From an uncultured Lachnospiraceae bacterium (lineage in GTDB: Bacteria > Bacillota > Clostridia > Lachnospirales > Lachnospiraceae): a DNA stretch of 48,722 nt. The stretch lies in NCBI GenBank assembly GCA_900314445.1, contig OMVA01000051.1:1-48722 (forward strand), read 5' to 3'. Made by a program: the position numbers and the translations under genes. Below, in pieces: positions 7,994 through 15,014 of this stretch (position 1 is its first letter; the number at the start of each line of letters is the position of its first letter). Under the pieces are notes generated by a model that searched no databases, had not been told where the DNA came from, and saw only the letters and a program-made list of their open reading frames with translations.

Positions 7994-8060
7994 AGAAACT
8001 GGGACAAGAGTCTGAGAGATTTCTAAAGAAACCGGAACTAGAGTCTGGAAGATTTCTATA
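7987..8060. repeat. 33-bp tandem repeat overlapping a stop codon
   Basis: Two full units (7987-8019 and 8020-8052) and a short third begin with TTTCTAAAGAAA or a degenerate form, followed by a segment ending AGAGTCTG plus a few bases. The first unit includes the thioesterase stop codon TAA. TTTCT-AA-AGAAA is a small dyad, similar in layout to the 32-bp array at 26811. Confidence 0.8.
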
Positions 8061-8074
8061 TGAATCGCTATTTA

Positions 8075-8082
8075 TGCAAATG
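8075..8082. other. TGCAAATG octamer
   Basis: Intergenic octamer in the context TATGCAAATGAACTGCG, between the 33-bp repeats and the aldose epimerase. Its complement reads CGCAGTTCATTTGCATA, nearly the same as the copy at 44962 before dut. Confidence 0.6.
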
Positions 8083-8166
8083 AACTGCGTAGGTGTCTGA
8101 AGTTGAGACACAAGAAAAGCACGGTATATTTGCTTGAGGATAATGAATTATCTAAGGGAGGCAGAC

Positions 8167-9051
8167 ATGCAAAAATTTTATCTGGAAAACATGAACCTGA
8201 AGGTTACAATCAGCCAGCACGGTGCTGAGCTCATCGACATCCTGAATAAGGAAAACGGTGCGCACTATCTCTGGAACGGAGACCCTGAATACTGGAAGCG
8301 TACTGCTCCGGTTCTTTTTCCAATTGTTGGTTCTCTGCAGAACAAGAAGCTGGTGGTTGATGGTAAGGAATATGAATTAAATCAGCATGGTTTTGCCCGT
8401 GATACAGATTTCGATATGAAGAAGCAGAAGAATGGTAAGGAGATTACATTCGTTCTGGAGTCCAACGCAGCAACTGAGGATCTCTACCCATATCGCTTCC
8501 GCCTGGAAATCATCTACACTCTGGATCGTTACACAGTTAAGACAACATGGCGTGTAACAAATCTGGACGACAAGGAAATGCATTTCCACATCGGTGGACA
8601 CCCAGCATTCATGTGCCCTCCACGCGGTAAGGAAAGAAAGACAGATGAGTTCATTTCCTTCGACACGGTTGGCGACCTGAAGTACTCACTCCTGGATGCA
8701 AATGGACTTGTGGCATCTCGTGACAATGTACTGAAGACAGATGACAAGTGCGTGGCTGTTACAGAAGAGATGTTCGACAATGATGCAATGATCTTCGAAA
8801 ATCAGGATATTCATTCTGTTGCTCTTTGCGACAGCAAGAAGATTCCATTTGTTACGGTTGCATTTGATGCACCACTGGTAGGTATCTGGTCACCTGCTAA
8901 GAAGAATGCTCCATTCATTTGCATTGAGCCTTGGTATGGTCGTGCAGATGCTGCTGACTTCCATGGAGATATTGCAGAGCGTGAATATGACAATGCTCTC
9001 CCGGTTGGTGAGACATTCGAAGCTAGCTACACAATCACAGTTGCAAACTAG
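8167..9051 (+). CDS. Aldose 1-epimerase family protein (LacX-like)
   Basis: A 294-residue protein of the galactose mutarotase superfamily. An upstream in-frame ATG exists at 8134, but 8167 has the AAGGGAGG site and gives the usual family start. The conserved features are the N-terminal substrate loop LWNGDPEYWKRTAPVLFPIVG, the QHGFARD motif, the His in FHIGGHPAF, and CIEPWYGRAD near the C-terminus, where the catalytic Glu is expected. It interconverts anomers of hexoses or hexose phosphates in the cytoplasm; the exact sugar cannot be read from the sequence. It is a single gene with its own terminator. Confidence 0.88.
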   Translation: MQKFYLENMNLKVTISQHGAELIDILNKENGAHYLWNGDPEYWKRTAPVLFPIVGSLQNKKLVVDGKEYELNQHGFARDTDFDMKKQKNGKEITFVLESNAATEDLYPYRFRLEIIYTLDRYTVKTTWRVTNLDDKEMHFHIGGHPAFMCPPRGKERKTDEFISFDTVGDLKYSLLDANGLVASRDNVLKTDDKCVAVTEEMFDNDAMIFENQDIHSVALCDSKKIPFVTVAFDAPLVGIWSPAKKNAPFICIEPWYGRADAADFHGDIAEREYDNALPVGETFEASYTITVAN

Positions 9052-9109
9052 AGAATTGATTGCGACCGGGCTCCTGGGGCTCGATGAAATATCAAATTTA
9101 TGAACTTGA

Positions 9110-9148
9110 AGATGCGGGATTTGTCAAGCAAATTTCGCATCTTTTTTT
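9110..9148 (+). terminator. Rho-independent terminator after aldose epimerase
   Basis: A 14-bp stem with two wobble pairs (9110-9123 with 9129-9142), loop TCAAG, then seven T. Confidence 0.9.
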
Positions 9149-9217
9149 GTCTATAGGGGAAAGAAAGAGTTACGTAAACTAAATAACAGTGGGATTATCC
9201 GGGATCCGTCGCAATTT

Positions 9218-9225
9218 CATTTGCA
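9218..9225. other. CATTTGCA octamer
   Basis: Intergenic octamer in the context ATTTCATTTGCAG, the same extended context as the copy at 44438. Confidence 0.6.
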
Positions 9226-9361
9226 GAGAAAAGTACGCAATGTTGACGGGAAGAAAATGACAAAAAATACCAGATTTTTGATAATTAAATAATTTTCTCT
9301 GTTTTTCATACAAATACTTCAAAATGCTATTAGCAATGCGTATATTTTTTGAGAAAATTGC

Positions 9362-9390
9362 TTGACTTAGGGGGTTTAATCATATATAAC
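9362..9390 (+). promoter_or_regulatory. Sigma-A type promoter of the HU gene
   Basis: TTGACT at 9362-9367, a 17-bp spacer, and TATAAC at 9385-9390 as -10 (an overlapping TATATA is two bases earlier). The transcription start would be near 9397, inside the LexA-like dyad. Confidence 0.75.
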
Positions 9391-9406
9391 AGAACAAGCG
9401 TTCGAG
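9391..9406. promoter_or_regulatory. LexA-like dyad at HU transcription start
   Basis: AGAACAAGCGTTCGAG contains GAAC-N4-GTTC and differs at only two positions from unit 5 of the array at 5641. Its place directly after the -10 box is a repressor position. Firmicutes LexA binds CGAAC-N4-GTTCG-like sites; identity of the regulator is inferred. Confidence 0.55.
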
Positions 9407-9455
9407 TTACTAAAACTGGGGCGAAGAAAGAACGTATTTATAGGAGGATTTCAAA

Positions 9456-9731
9456 ATGAACAAGAGCGAATTAGTTGCAGCAGTAGCAGAGAAGGCTGGT
9501 CTTTCAAAGGTAGATTCTGAGAAGGCAGTTAAGGCTTTCGTTGAAGCTGTTGAAGAAACACTTAAGGCTGGAGAAAAGGTTTCACTTGTCGGTTTCGGTA
9601 CTTTCGAAGTTTCTAACCGTGCTGCTCGTACAGGCCACAATCCATCAACTGGTAAGTCAATCCAGATTGCGGCTTCAAAGGCTCCTAAGTTTAAGGCTGG
9701 TAAGGCATTCAAGGATGCTCTTAACGCTTAA
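9456..9731 (+). CDS. hup: DNA-binding protein HU
   Basis: A 91-residue HU/IHF-family nucleoid protein. The family hallmarks are all present: MNKSELVAAVAEKAGLS at the start, VGFGTFEVSNRAARTGHNPSTG in the DNA-binding arm, and a C-terminal KFKAGKAFKDALNA. It binds and bends DNA non-specifically as a dimer. It has a strong AGGAGG site, its own promoter and its own terminator. The LexA-like dyad on its promoter is unusual for hup. In related genomes HU often precedes the yabO/rqcP-divIC block, as here. Confidence 0.97.
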   Translation: MNKSELVAAVAEKAGLSKVDSEKAVKAFVEAVEETLKAGEKVSLVGFGTFEVSNRAARTGHNPSTGKSIQIAASKAPKFKAGKAFKDALNA

Positions 9732-9753
9732 TAAGAAAGCATTTTAGAAACCG

Positions 9754-9785
9754 ATGACCACGGGCCTGCCCCGTGGTCATTTTTC
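9754..9785 (+). terminator. Rho-independent terminator after hup
   Basis: An 11-bp perfect stem ATGACCACGGG/CCCGTGGTCAT around a 5-base loop, then a T-rich run. Confidence 0.95.
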
Positions 9786-9821
9786 TTTCTCTATGGTAGA
9801 GTATAGAAAACAGAAATTGCG

Positions 9822-9886
9822 TGCAAATGGGATTGGCTAAGACTAGAGCCACATTTGCAGGAAGGTAGATGCAAAGTCCATTTGCA
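9822..9886. repeat. Three CATTTGCA/TGCAAATG octamers upstream of rqcP
   Basis: TGCAAATG at 9822-9829, CATTTGCA at 9852-9859 and CATTTGCA at 9879-9886. The first two are inverted and flank TGGCT and AGCCA, so the RNA can form a stem with a bulge. The third is in the context AAAGTCCATTTGCAAAA, like the copy before pth (38927). This is the densest cluster of the motif in the window. Confidence 0.7.
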
Positions 9887-9908
9887 AAAGGATAAGGAGA
9901 CAAGATCT

Positions 9909-10154
9909 ATGCGCCTCGATAAGTATTTAAAAGTTTCAAGACTCATTAAAAGAAGAACCGTTGCCAACGATGCCTGTGATGCAGGTCGTGTTAGCGTGAA
10001 TGGAAAGGCAGCACGTGCATCCTATGATGTAAAGGTTGGAGACGTGATTGAAATTTCCTTTGGTAATAAGGCAGTGAAAGCAGAAGTGCTTCGTGTGCAG
10101 GAGACTGTGAAGAAGGAAGAAGCTGGGGAAATGTTTAAGTACCTGCCAGCCTAG
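9909..10154 (+). CDS. rqcP: S4-domain RNA-binding protein, RqcP/Hsp15 family
   Basis: An 81-residue protein made almost entirely of one S4 domain: MRLDKYLKVSRLIKRRTVAN at the start, then AGRVSVNGKAARASYDVKVGD. The family (YabO/RqcP in B. subtilis, Hsp15 in E. coli) binds 50S subunits carrying stalled peptidyl-tRNA and helps ribosome quality control. An in-frame start further upstream would take in the octamer region and lacks a ribosome site; the ATG at 9909 has AAGGAG about 9 bases upstream. In B. subtilis the next genes are yabP, yabQ and divIC; here divIC follows directly, so the sporulation genes yabP and yabQ are absent. Confidence 0.92.
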   Translation: MRLDKYLKVSRLIKRRTVANDACDAGRVSVNGKAARASYDVKVGDVIEISFGNKAVKAEVLRVQETVKKEEAGEMFKYLPA

Positions 10155-10276
10155 GGTGCTCCTATGGTGTGGTTCCTGTTTTGCGCAAAGCAGGAATGTT
10201 ATGTAAATTTCCTATTGCAAAATAGAAACTTTAAATATATCATTAAGGTTAGTTTTATTCGTGGAGGAAGCTCTAA

Positions 10277-10591
10277 GTGCAGAGAAGAAAAGTACAACCC
10301 AGAAGACGTCAGTCAAAGCTCATGACACTCTTCATGCTTGTCATCGTTATTATTGTAATGGCAGTATGTGGCGCACGAGCTCTTTCTTTGCATGAGAAGA
10401 GCCAGGAACTTGCAGTAACAGAAAATCAGTTACAGGCAGAGCTTGATACAGCAAATCAGACAACAGTTGATCTTCAGGAAAAAGAAAAGTATATGCATAC
10501 TAAGAAATATATTGAAGATGAGGCGAAGAATAAGCTCGGACTTGTAAAGCCGGATGAAATTGTAATTAGACCGAAAGAAAAGGAAGACTAA
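10277..10591 (+). CDS. divIC: Septum formation initiator, DivIC family
   Basis: A 104-residue bitopic membrane protein starting at GTG with GGAGG 10 bases upstream. A basic N-terminus (RRKVQPRRRQSK) is cytoplasmic, one membrane helix covers about residues 15-34, and a coiled coil covers about 38-70 (EKSQELAVTENQLQAELD). The DivIC/FtsB-type C-terminal segment ends in EDEAKNKLGLVKPDEIVI. It would act with FtsL and DivIB at the division septum. Its position between rqcP and tilS agrees with B. subtilis gene order. Confidence 0.93.
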   Translation: MQRRKVQPRRRQSKLMTLFMLVIVIIVMAVCGARALSLHEKSQELAVTENQLQAELDTANQTTVDLQEKEKYMHTKKYIEDEAKNKLGLVKPDEIVIRPKEKED

Positions 10592-10592
10592 T

Positions 10593-10625
10593 GAGCGCCA
10601 GCACCTCAGTGCAGGCGCTCTTTTT
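10593..10625 (+). terminator. Strong hairpin between divIC and tilS
   Basis: Stem GAGCGCC/GGCGCTC, continued by GCAC-CTCA-GTGC inside, then five T. It begins 2 bases after the divIC stop and its T-run ends only 5 bases before the tilS ATG. Confidence 0.9.
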
Positions 10626-10630
10626 CGTTT

Positions 10631-12010
10631 ATGGAATTTTTAAGTCAAATCGAAAAATTCATAAGTGCCCAGGACATGCTTCAGATCGGAGACGGTGTGG
10701 TGGTTGGTGTTTCTGGCGGCGCAGATTCCGTCTGCCTTCTCCGGGTGCTGGTTGCCCTGCGGGAGAAGTATGAGTTGAAGCTGGCCTCTGTTCATGTGAA
10801 TCATATGATTCGTGGACAGGCAGCTGACGAAGACGAGGCCTTTGTCAATGAACTTTGTGACAAATGGGATGTACCTTTCTTCACTTTCCGTAAGGATGTA
10901 CCACAACTTGCTGAGGAGTGGGGCATGACAGAGGAAGAAGCAGGACGTCGCGTTCGTTACCAGTGTTTTGAACTGGTGAGATTGGCAGAGGGACTCAATA
11001 AGACAGCCGTTGCACATCATCAGGAGGATCTGGCAGAAACAGTTCTTTTCCAGATGGTAAGAGGAAGTCTGATTTCTGGTATGGTGGGTATGAGACCTGT
11101 TAGAGGACGACTTATCAGACCACTGCTGAATGTGACCCGGGATGATATTGAAGAGTATCTACGCAAAGAACATTTGCCATTCCGAGTGGATGCCAGCAAT
11201 TTAGATATGTCCTATGCCCGGAATAAAATTCGGCATCAGGTCATTCCTATTTTGAAAGAAATCAACGCAGGCGCTGTACAGCATATTGCAGAGATTTCCA
11301 AGAACATGGGAGCGCTGGACGAAGAAATTAAGCACGAGGCGGACAAGGTGCCGGTGCAGTATGATCGCATCAAGGGCAGTGAACGTCCGACGGAAGCTCA
11401 TTTGCATATTGAAAATATCGTGTCTCGAAATGGAATGGTTCAGGGAGAAATAATCATTCGTATTATTGAGAATCTCACTGGTAAGAGAAAAGATATTACA
11501 AGGAAACATGTGGCGGATGTGCTGAGGCTGATTCAGCAGGAAAGTGGATCCAAGGTGGATTTGCCTTATAACTTGTCAGCCAGAAAGAACTATACAGAGA
11601 TTATTATTGAGCAGAAACTGGCGGATGCCTCGGGAGTACTAAAGGCCAAGAAAAGCCCTGGTAATTTGAAGATGACGGTGGAAGACTGGTCAGCGGATGG
11701 CGAGATATTAAGAAGAGAAGATGCCAAGCAGATTGATTATGATAAGATCACATCTACTTTGCAGTTGCGCTTCCCGCAAATGGGAGACTTTATTGTTACT
11801 ACCCAGGAGAATGGCAGCAAGAAGTTACGCGCTTTATTTACAGATCTTAAGATTGACCGAAAGGAAAGAGCATACCTTCCGGTGGTTGCAGATGGAAAGG
11901 AAATTGTCTGGATTGTCGGGCATAGACTTTCTGAGAGATATAAGATTACAGAAGAGACGAAAAAAATAGCGCTTTTGGAGTATACAGAAGCCGAGGAGGA
12001 CACAACATGA
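10631..12010 (+). CDS. tilS: tRNA(Ile)-lysidine synthetase
   Basis: A 459-residue enzyme that makes lysidine at C34 of the AUA-reading tRNA-Ile, using ATP and lysine. The PP-loop GVSGGADSVCLL lies at about residues 25-36, HVNHMIRG follows, and a TilS-type C-terminal domain ends the protein. The first ATG lies 5 bases after the T-run of the preceding hairpin and has no Shine-Dalgarno sequence. The next in-frame ATG (10676) would remove the usual N-terminal helix, so 10631 is preferred. It overlaps hpt by 4 bp (ATGA). Translation initiation here must be unusual or weak. Confidence 0.93.
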   Translation: MEFLSQIEKFISAQDMLQIGDGVVVGVSGGADSVCLLRVLVALREKYELKLASVHVNHMIRGQAADEDEAFVNELCDKWDVPFFTFRKDVPQLAEEWGMTEEEAGRRVRYQCFELVRLAEGLNKTAVAHHQEDLAETVLFQMVRGSLISGMVGMRPVRGRLIRPLLNVTRDDIEEYLRKEHLPFRVDASNLDMSYARNKIRHQVIPILKEINAGAVQHIAEISKNMGALDEEIKHEADKVPVQYDRIKGSERPTEAHLHIENIVSRNGMVQGEIIIRIIENLTGKRKDITRKHVADVLRLIQQESGSKVDLPYNLSARKNYTEIIIEQKLADASGVLKAKKSPGNLKMTVEDWSADGEILRREDAKQIDYDKITSTLQLRFPQMGDFIVTTQENGSKKLRALFTDLKIDRKERAYLPVVADGKEIVWIVGHRLSERYKITEETKKIALLEYTEAEEDTT

Positions 12011-12540
12011 AAGATCAAATCAGTGTATTAATTTCAGAGGAAGAAGTAGATGCCAGAATTAAAGAAATGGCAGAGAAGATTAGTGCGGACTATGCAGGTA
12101 AGACCGTTCACCTGATCGGTATCTTAAAGGGAAGCGTATTCTTTATGTGCGAACTGGCAAAGAGAATTACAATTCCTGTTACTTTAGATTTTATTTCTGT
12201 TTCTTCTTATGGAAAAGGAACACAGTCTTCTGGTGTTGTTAAGTTCAATAAGGATCTTGATGAGACCATCGAAGGCAGAGATGTCATTATTGTAGAAGAC
12301 ATCTTAGACTCTGGCCGTACACTTAGCTATGTAGTGGATATCATGAAGAGAAGAAATCCTGCTTCCTTAGAAGTAATCACACTTCTTGATAAGCCAGACA
12401 GACGTGTAGTTCCTGTAACTCTTGCAATGACAGGTTTTGAAATTCCGGATAAGTTCGTTGTAGGTTATGGACTGGACTATGCACAGAAGTATCGTAACCT
12501 GCCATATATTGGCGTAGTAGATCAATTGGGAGATGAATAG
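12007..12540 (+). CDS. hpt: Hypoxanthine phosphoribosyltransferase
   Basis: A 177-residue purine salvage enzyme joining hypoxanthine or guanine to PRPP. The PRPP-binding loop is [17 protein letters not shown], and the flexible loop [13 protein letters not shown] and C-terminal [18 protein letters not shown] are typical. ATG overlaps the tilS stop (ATGA), with GAGGA upstream; the TAG stop shares its G with the ftsH GTG start. This tilS-hpt-ftsH order is conserved in Firmicutes. Confidence 0.96.
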   Translation: MKDQISVLISEEEVDARIKEMAEKISADYAGKTVHLIGILKGSVFFMCELAKRITIPVTLDFISVSSYGKGTQSSGVVKFNKDLDETIEGRDVIIVEDILDSGRTLSYVVDIMKRRNPASLEVITLLDKPDRRVVPVTLAMTGFEIPDKFVVGYGLDYAQKYRNLPYIGVVDQLGDE

Positions 12541-14369
12541 TGAATAAAGAGTTTAGACGTGGACTTTGGATTTATGTAATCCTGATTCTTGTCGGATTTG
12601 GCATTTATGCGTATTTCACACGTGTGAATGGTCAGGTGGATGCGAACTATACAAATGCGTCATTAAAGAAAGCTTTGGCAGACAAAGATATTGAAGAAGT
12701 TATCATCCTGCCAAATGAAGAAGTACCTACTGGTGTAGTTACCATTAAGAAAAAGAATGAAATCCTGCGTTTCAATACCTCAGACGTAAAGGAGACAGAA
12801 CAGATCCTGAATGATGCTGGCTTTCCTTATGAACTGGCTGATGTACAGAGACCAGGTTTAATTTCAAAGCTGGCACCATATATTTTCGTAACGATTCTGT
12901 TTATGATTTTCCTCTTTATCATGGCTGGAAATGTTATGTCCACAAGAGGCGGCGGAGCAGGTGGCGTCAATGGCCAGCTGATGAACTTCGGTAAGAGCCG
13001 TGCCAAGAAGGATGTGAATACAAACATTACCTTCAATGACGTGGCTGGTCTGGAAGAAGAAAAGGAAGAACTGGCAGAAGTTGTTGACTTCTTAAAGGAT
13101 CCTGCCAAGTATACCAAGATGGGTGCCCGTATTCCTAAGGGACTGATTTTAGTAGGTCCTCCAGGAACAGGTAAGACTCTTCTTGCCAAGGCGGTATCTG
13201 GAGAAGCTGGTGTTCCGTTCTTCTCTATTTCTGGTTCTGACTTTGTAGAAATGTTTGTGGGTGTTGGTGCTGCCAGAGTGCGTGACTTATTTGCCGATGC
13301 AAAGAAGAATGCACCTTGTATTGTATTTATTGATGAAATTGATGCAGTTGCCCGGCGCAGAGGTTCCGGTCTCGGTGGTGGACATGATGAAAGAGAGCAG
13401 ACACTGAACCAGCTTCTGGTTGAGATGGATGGCTTTGGAGATAACCAGGGCATTATCGTAATGGCTGCCACAAACCGTGTGGATATTCTGGACCCGGCTA
13501 TTCTTCGTCCAGGTCGTTTTGACCGTAAGGTTGCCGTTGGCAGACCTGACGTAAAGGGTAGAGAAGAAATCCTGAAGATTCATACAAGAAAGAAGCCTCT
13601 TTCTGACGATGTAGATTTACATGAAATTGCTCGTACAACATCAGGATTCTCTGGCGCAAATCTGGAGAACCTTATGAATGAAGCTGCCATCCATGCAGCT
13701 CGTGATAATCGTCCATTTATTAATAAGGCAGATGTGGATATAGCCTTCATCAAGGTTGGTATCGGAACTGAAAAGAAATCCCGTGTGGTTTCGGAAGAGG
13801 AAAGAAAGATTACAGCTTACCATGAGTCAGGTCATGCAATTCTCTTCCATGTGCTGAAGGATATGGATCCTGTTTATACCATTTCCATTATCCCTACTGG
13901 TGTAAGTGCTGCTGGTTATACCATGCCGCTTCCATCTGGCGACAATCAGTTCATGACCAAGGGCAAGATGCTGCAGGATATTGAGGTATCTCTTGGTGGC
14001 CGTATTGCAGAAGAACTGATCTTCGATGATGTGACAACCGGTGCATCTCAGGATATCAAGCATGCTTCTGGCCGTGTTCGTGACATGATCATGAAGTATG
14101 GTTTCTCAGAAAAACTGGGCCTTATCAATTACGAGCCAAGCGATGATGATGAAGTATTCATCGGTCGTGAGATTGGTCATACAAGATCTTACAGTGAAAA
14201 GGTTTCTGCGGAAATCGATGAAGAAGTTAAGAAGATCATGGATCAGTGCTATCAGGAAGCCAAGAAGATTATCGAAGACCATATTGATGTCCTTCATGCT
14301 TCTGCCAAGCTCCTTCTGGAGAAGGAAAGAATCACAGGTTCTGAGTTCGAGGCACTTTTCGAAGCCTAA
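12540..14369 (+). CDS. ftsH: ATP-dependent zinc metalloprotease FtsH
   Basis: A 609-residue membrane AAA+ protease. Two helices lie near residues 8-26 and 112-130, with the short external domain between them. The AAA domain has Walker A GPPGTGKT, Walker B IVFIDEID and the second region of homology ending in RPGRFDR. The peptidase site is HESGH at residues 428-432. The start is GTG and overlaps the hpt stop by one base. Length is slightly shorter than B. subtilis FtsH (637), mainly at the C-terminal tail. It degrades unassembled membrane proteins and short-lived regulators. Confidence 0.97.
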   Translation: MNKEFRRGLWIYVILILVGFGIYAYFTRVNGQVDANYTNASLKKALADKDIEEVIILPNEEVPTGVVTIKKKNEILRFNTSDVKETEQILNDAGFPYELADVQRPGLISKLAPYIFVTILFMIFLFIMAGNVMSTRGGGAGGVNGQLMNFGKSRAKKDVNTNITFNDVAGLEEEKEELAEVVDFLKDPAKYTKMGARIPKGLILVGPPGTGKTLLAKAVSGEAGVPFFSISGSDFVEMFVGVGAARVRDLFADAKKNAPCIVFIDEIDAVARRRGSGLGGGHDEREQTLNQLLVEMDGFGDNQGIIVMAATNRVDILDPAILRPGRFDRKVAVGRPDVKGREEILKIHTRKKPLSDDVDLHEIARTTSGFSGANLENLMNEAAIHAARDNRPFINKADVDIAFIKVGIGTEKKSRVVSEEERKITAYHESGHAILFHVLKDMDPVYTISIIPTGVSAAGYTMPLPSGDNQFMTKGKMLQDIEVSLGGRIAEELIFDDVTTGASQDIKHASGRVRDMIMKYGFSEKLGLINYEPSDDDEVFIGREIGHTRSYSEKVSAEIDEEVKKIMDQCYQEAKKIIEDHIDVLHASAKLLLEKERITGSEFEALFEA

Positions 14370-14377
14370 TGCAAATG
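14370..14377. other. TGCAAATG octamer abutting ftsH stop codon
   Basis: The sequence reads TAA-TGCAAATGAACTTG, with the octamer starting at the first base after the stop. The extended form TGCAAATGAACTTG is identical to that at 3090. Confidence 0.6.
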
Positions 14378-14438
14378 AACTTGTCTTAGTTTTCAAGATG
14401 TCTTTATAAAAATAGACCAATGTATACTTAAAATTATT

Positions 14439-14480
14439 AATCCGCGGACTTTGTATATAGCAAAATCTGCGGATTTTTTA
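14439..14480 (+). terminator. Rho-independent terminator after ftsH
   Basis: Stem AATCCGCGGA/TCTGCGGATT (one G-U pair) around an AT-rich loop of 17 bases, followed by T. Confidence 0.85.
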
Positions 14481-14750
14481 AGTTTTTATAATTTTTTCTT
14501 ATTAAAATAAAATAGAGTTTCCGGAAACGTTGTCATTATTTCACAATGAAATGAGGAAAAAATCTTCTCTTTTTACAAAAATACACAAGGACACCTGGCT
14601 AAAAAGTCAAATTTGACAAAAATTACAAGAAAATCAATTTTTTTTTGGCGAGACATATTTTTTAGATTATGTATAATAATCACTGTAACCCCCCCAATAC
14701 ATTTATATAGTTTTTTGCTACACCCCATAAGTAACAAAATACCTTCTCCA

Positions 14751-14783
14751 AAAAAGGACAATCGTGCGTGGTTGTCCTTTTTT
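14751..14783 (+). terminator. Second terminator-like hairpin, possible sRNA end
   Basis: A perfect stem AAAAAGGACAA/TTGTCCTTTTT around a 10-base loop, with its own A and T tails, more than 270 bp beyond the ftsH terminator and with no gene directly upstream. The A-rich left arm makes it able to work in both directions. Confidence 0.6.
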
Positions 14784-15014
14784 CATTATGTTGAGCAAAG
14801 CACAATCGAGATCCGGAGTAGGTATTTACAATATGGTCGCTTTGCGAACCTAAGATTGACGACACAAATTTGCCCAATCCCCCTAAATATTGTAAAATAT
14901 AGACGTCTATGAACCTATGCCAAGTTCATTTGCGCTGATTTCGAAGGCTATATCAGTGAGGGACTGGCCAAGAGTGGGCTCCTAGATAAATTAGGGAAAG
15001 AGGAGGCGCCTATA

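Larger units (their letters stand above)
9052..9455. other. 404-bp region between epimerase and HU genes
   Basis: From left to right it holds the epimerase terminator (9110-9148), one CATTTGCA octamer (9218-9225), an AT-rich stretch without recognisable genes, the HU promoter (9362-9390), a LexA-like dyad (9391-9406) and the HU ribosome site AGGAGG. No ORF worth naming was seen. Confidence 0.7.
14370..15014. other. 645-bp intergenic region between ftsH and GH13 gene
   Basis: It contains an octamer directly after the ftsH stop (14370-14377), the ftsH terminator (14439-14480), and an AT-rich stretch with an isolated TTGACA at 14613 and TATAAT at 14672 (too far apart to be one promoter). A C-rich segment and a terminator-like hairpin at 14751-14783 follow, then a near-octamer CATTTGCG (14927-14934) and the AGGAGG site of the next gene. 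A short RNA ending at the second hairpin is possible. The open frames here have no recognisable product. Confidence 0.6.

Noticed and set aside
14613-14677. TTGACA and TATAAT as one promoter
   Set aside because: The boxes are 53 bp apart, far from the 16-18 bp needed; each may be chance in AT-rich DNA.
14613-14912. 99-codon frame after ftsH
   Set aside because: It crosses the terminator-like hairpin, has an unusual composition and no ribosome site; it is more likely non-coding DNA.
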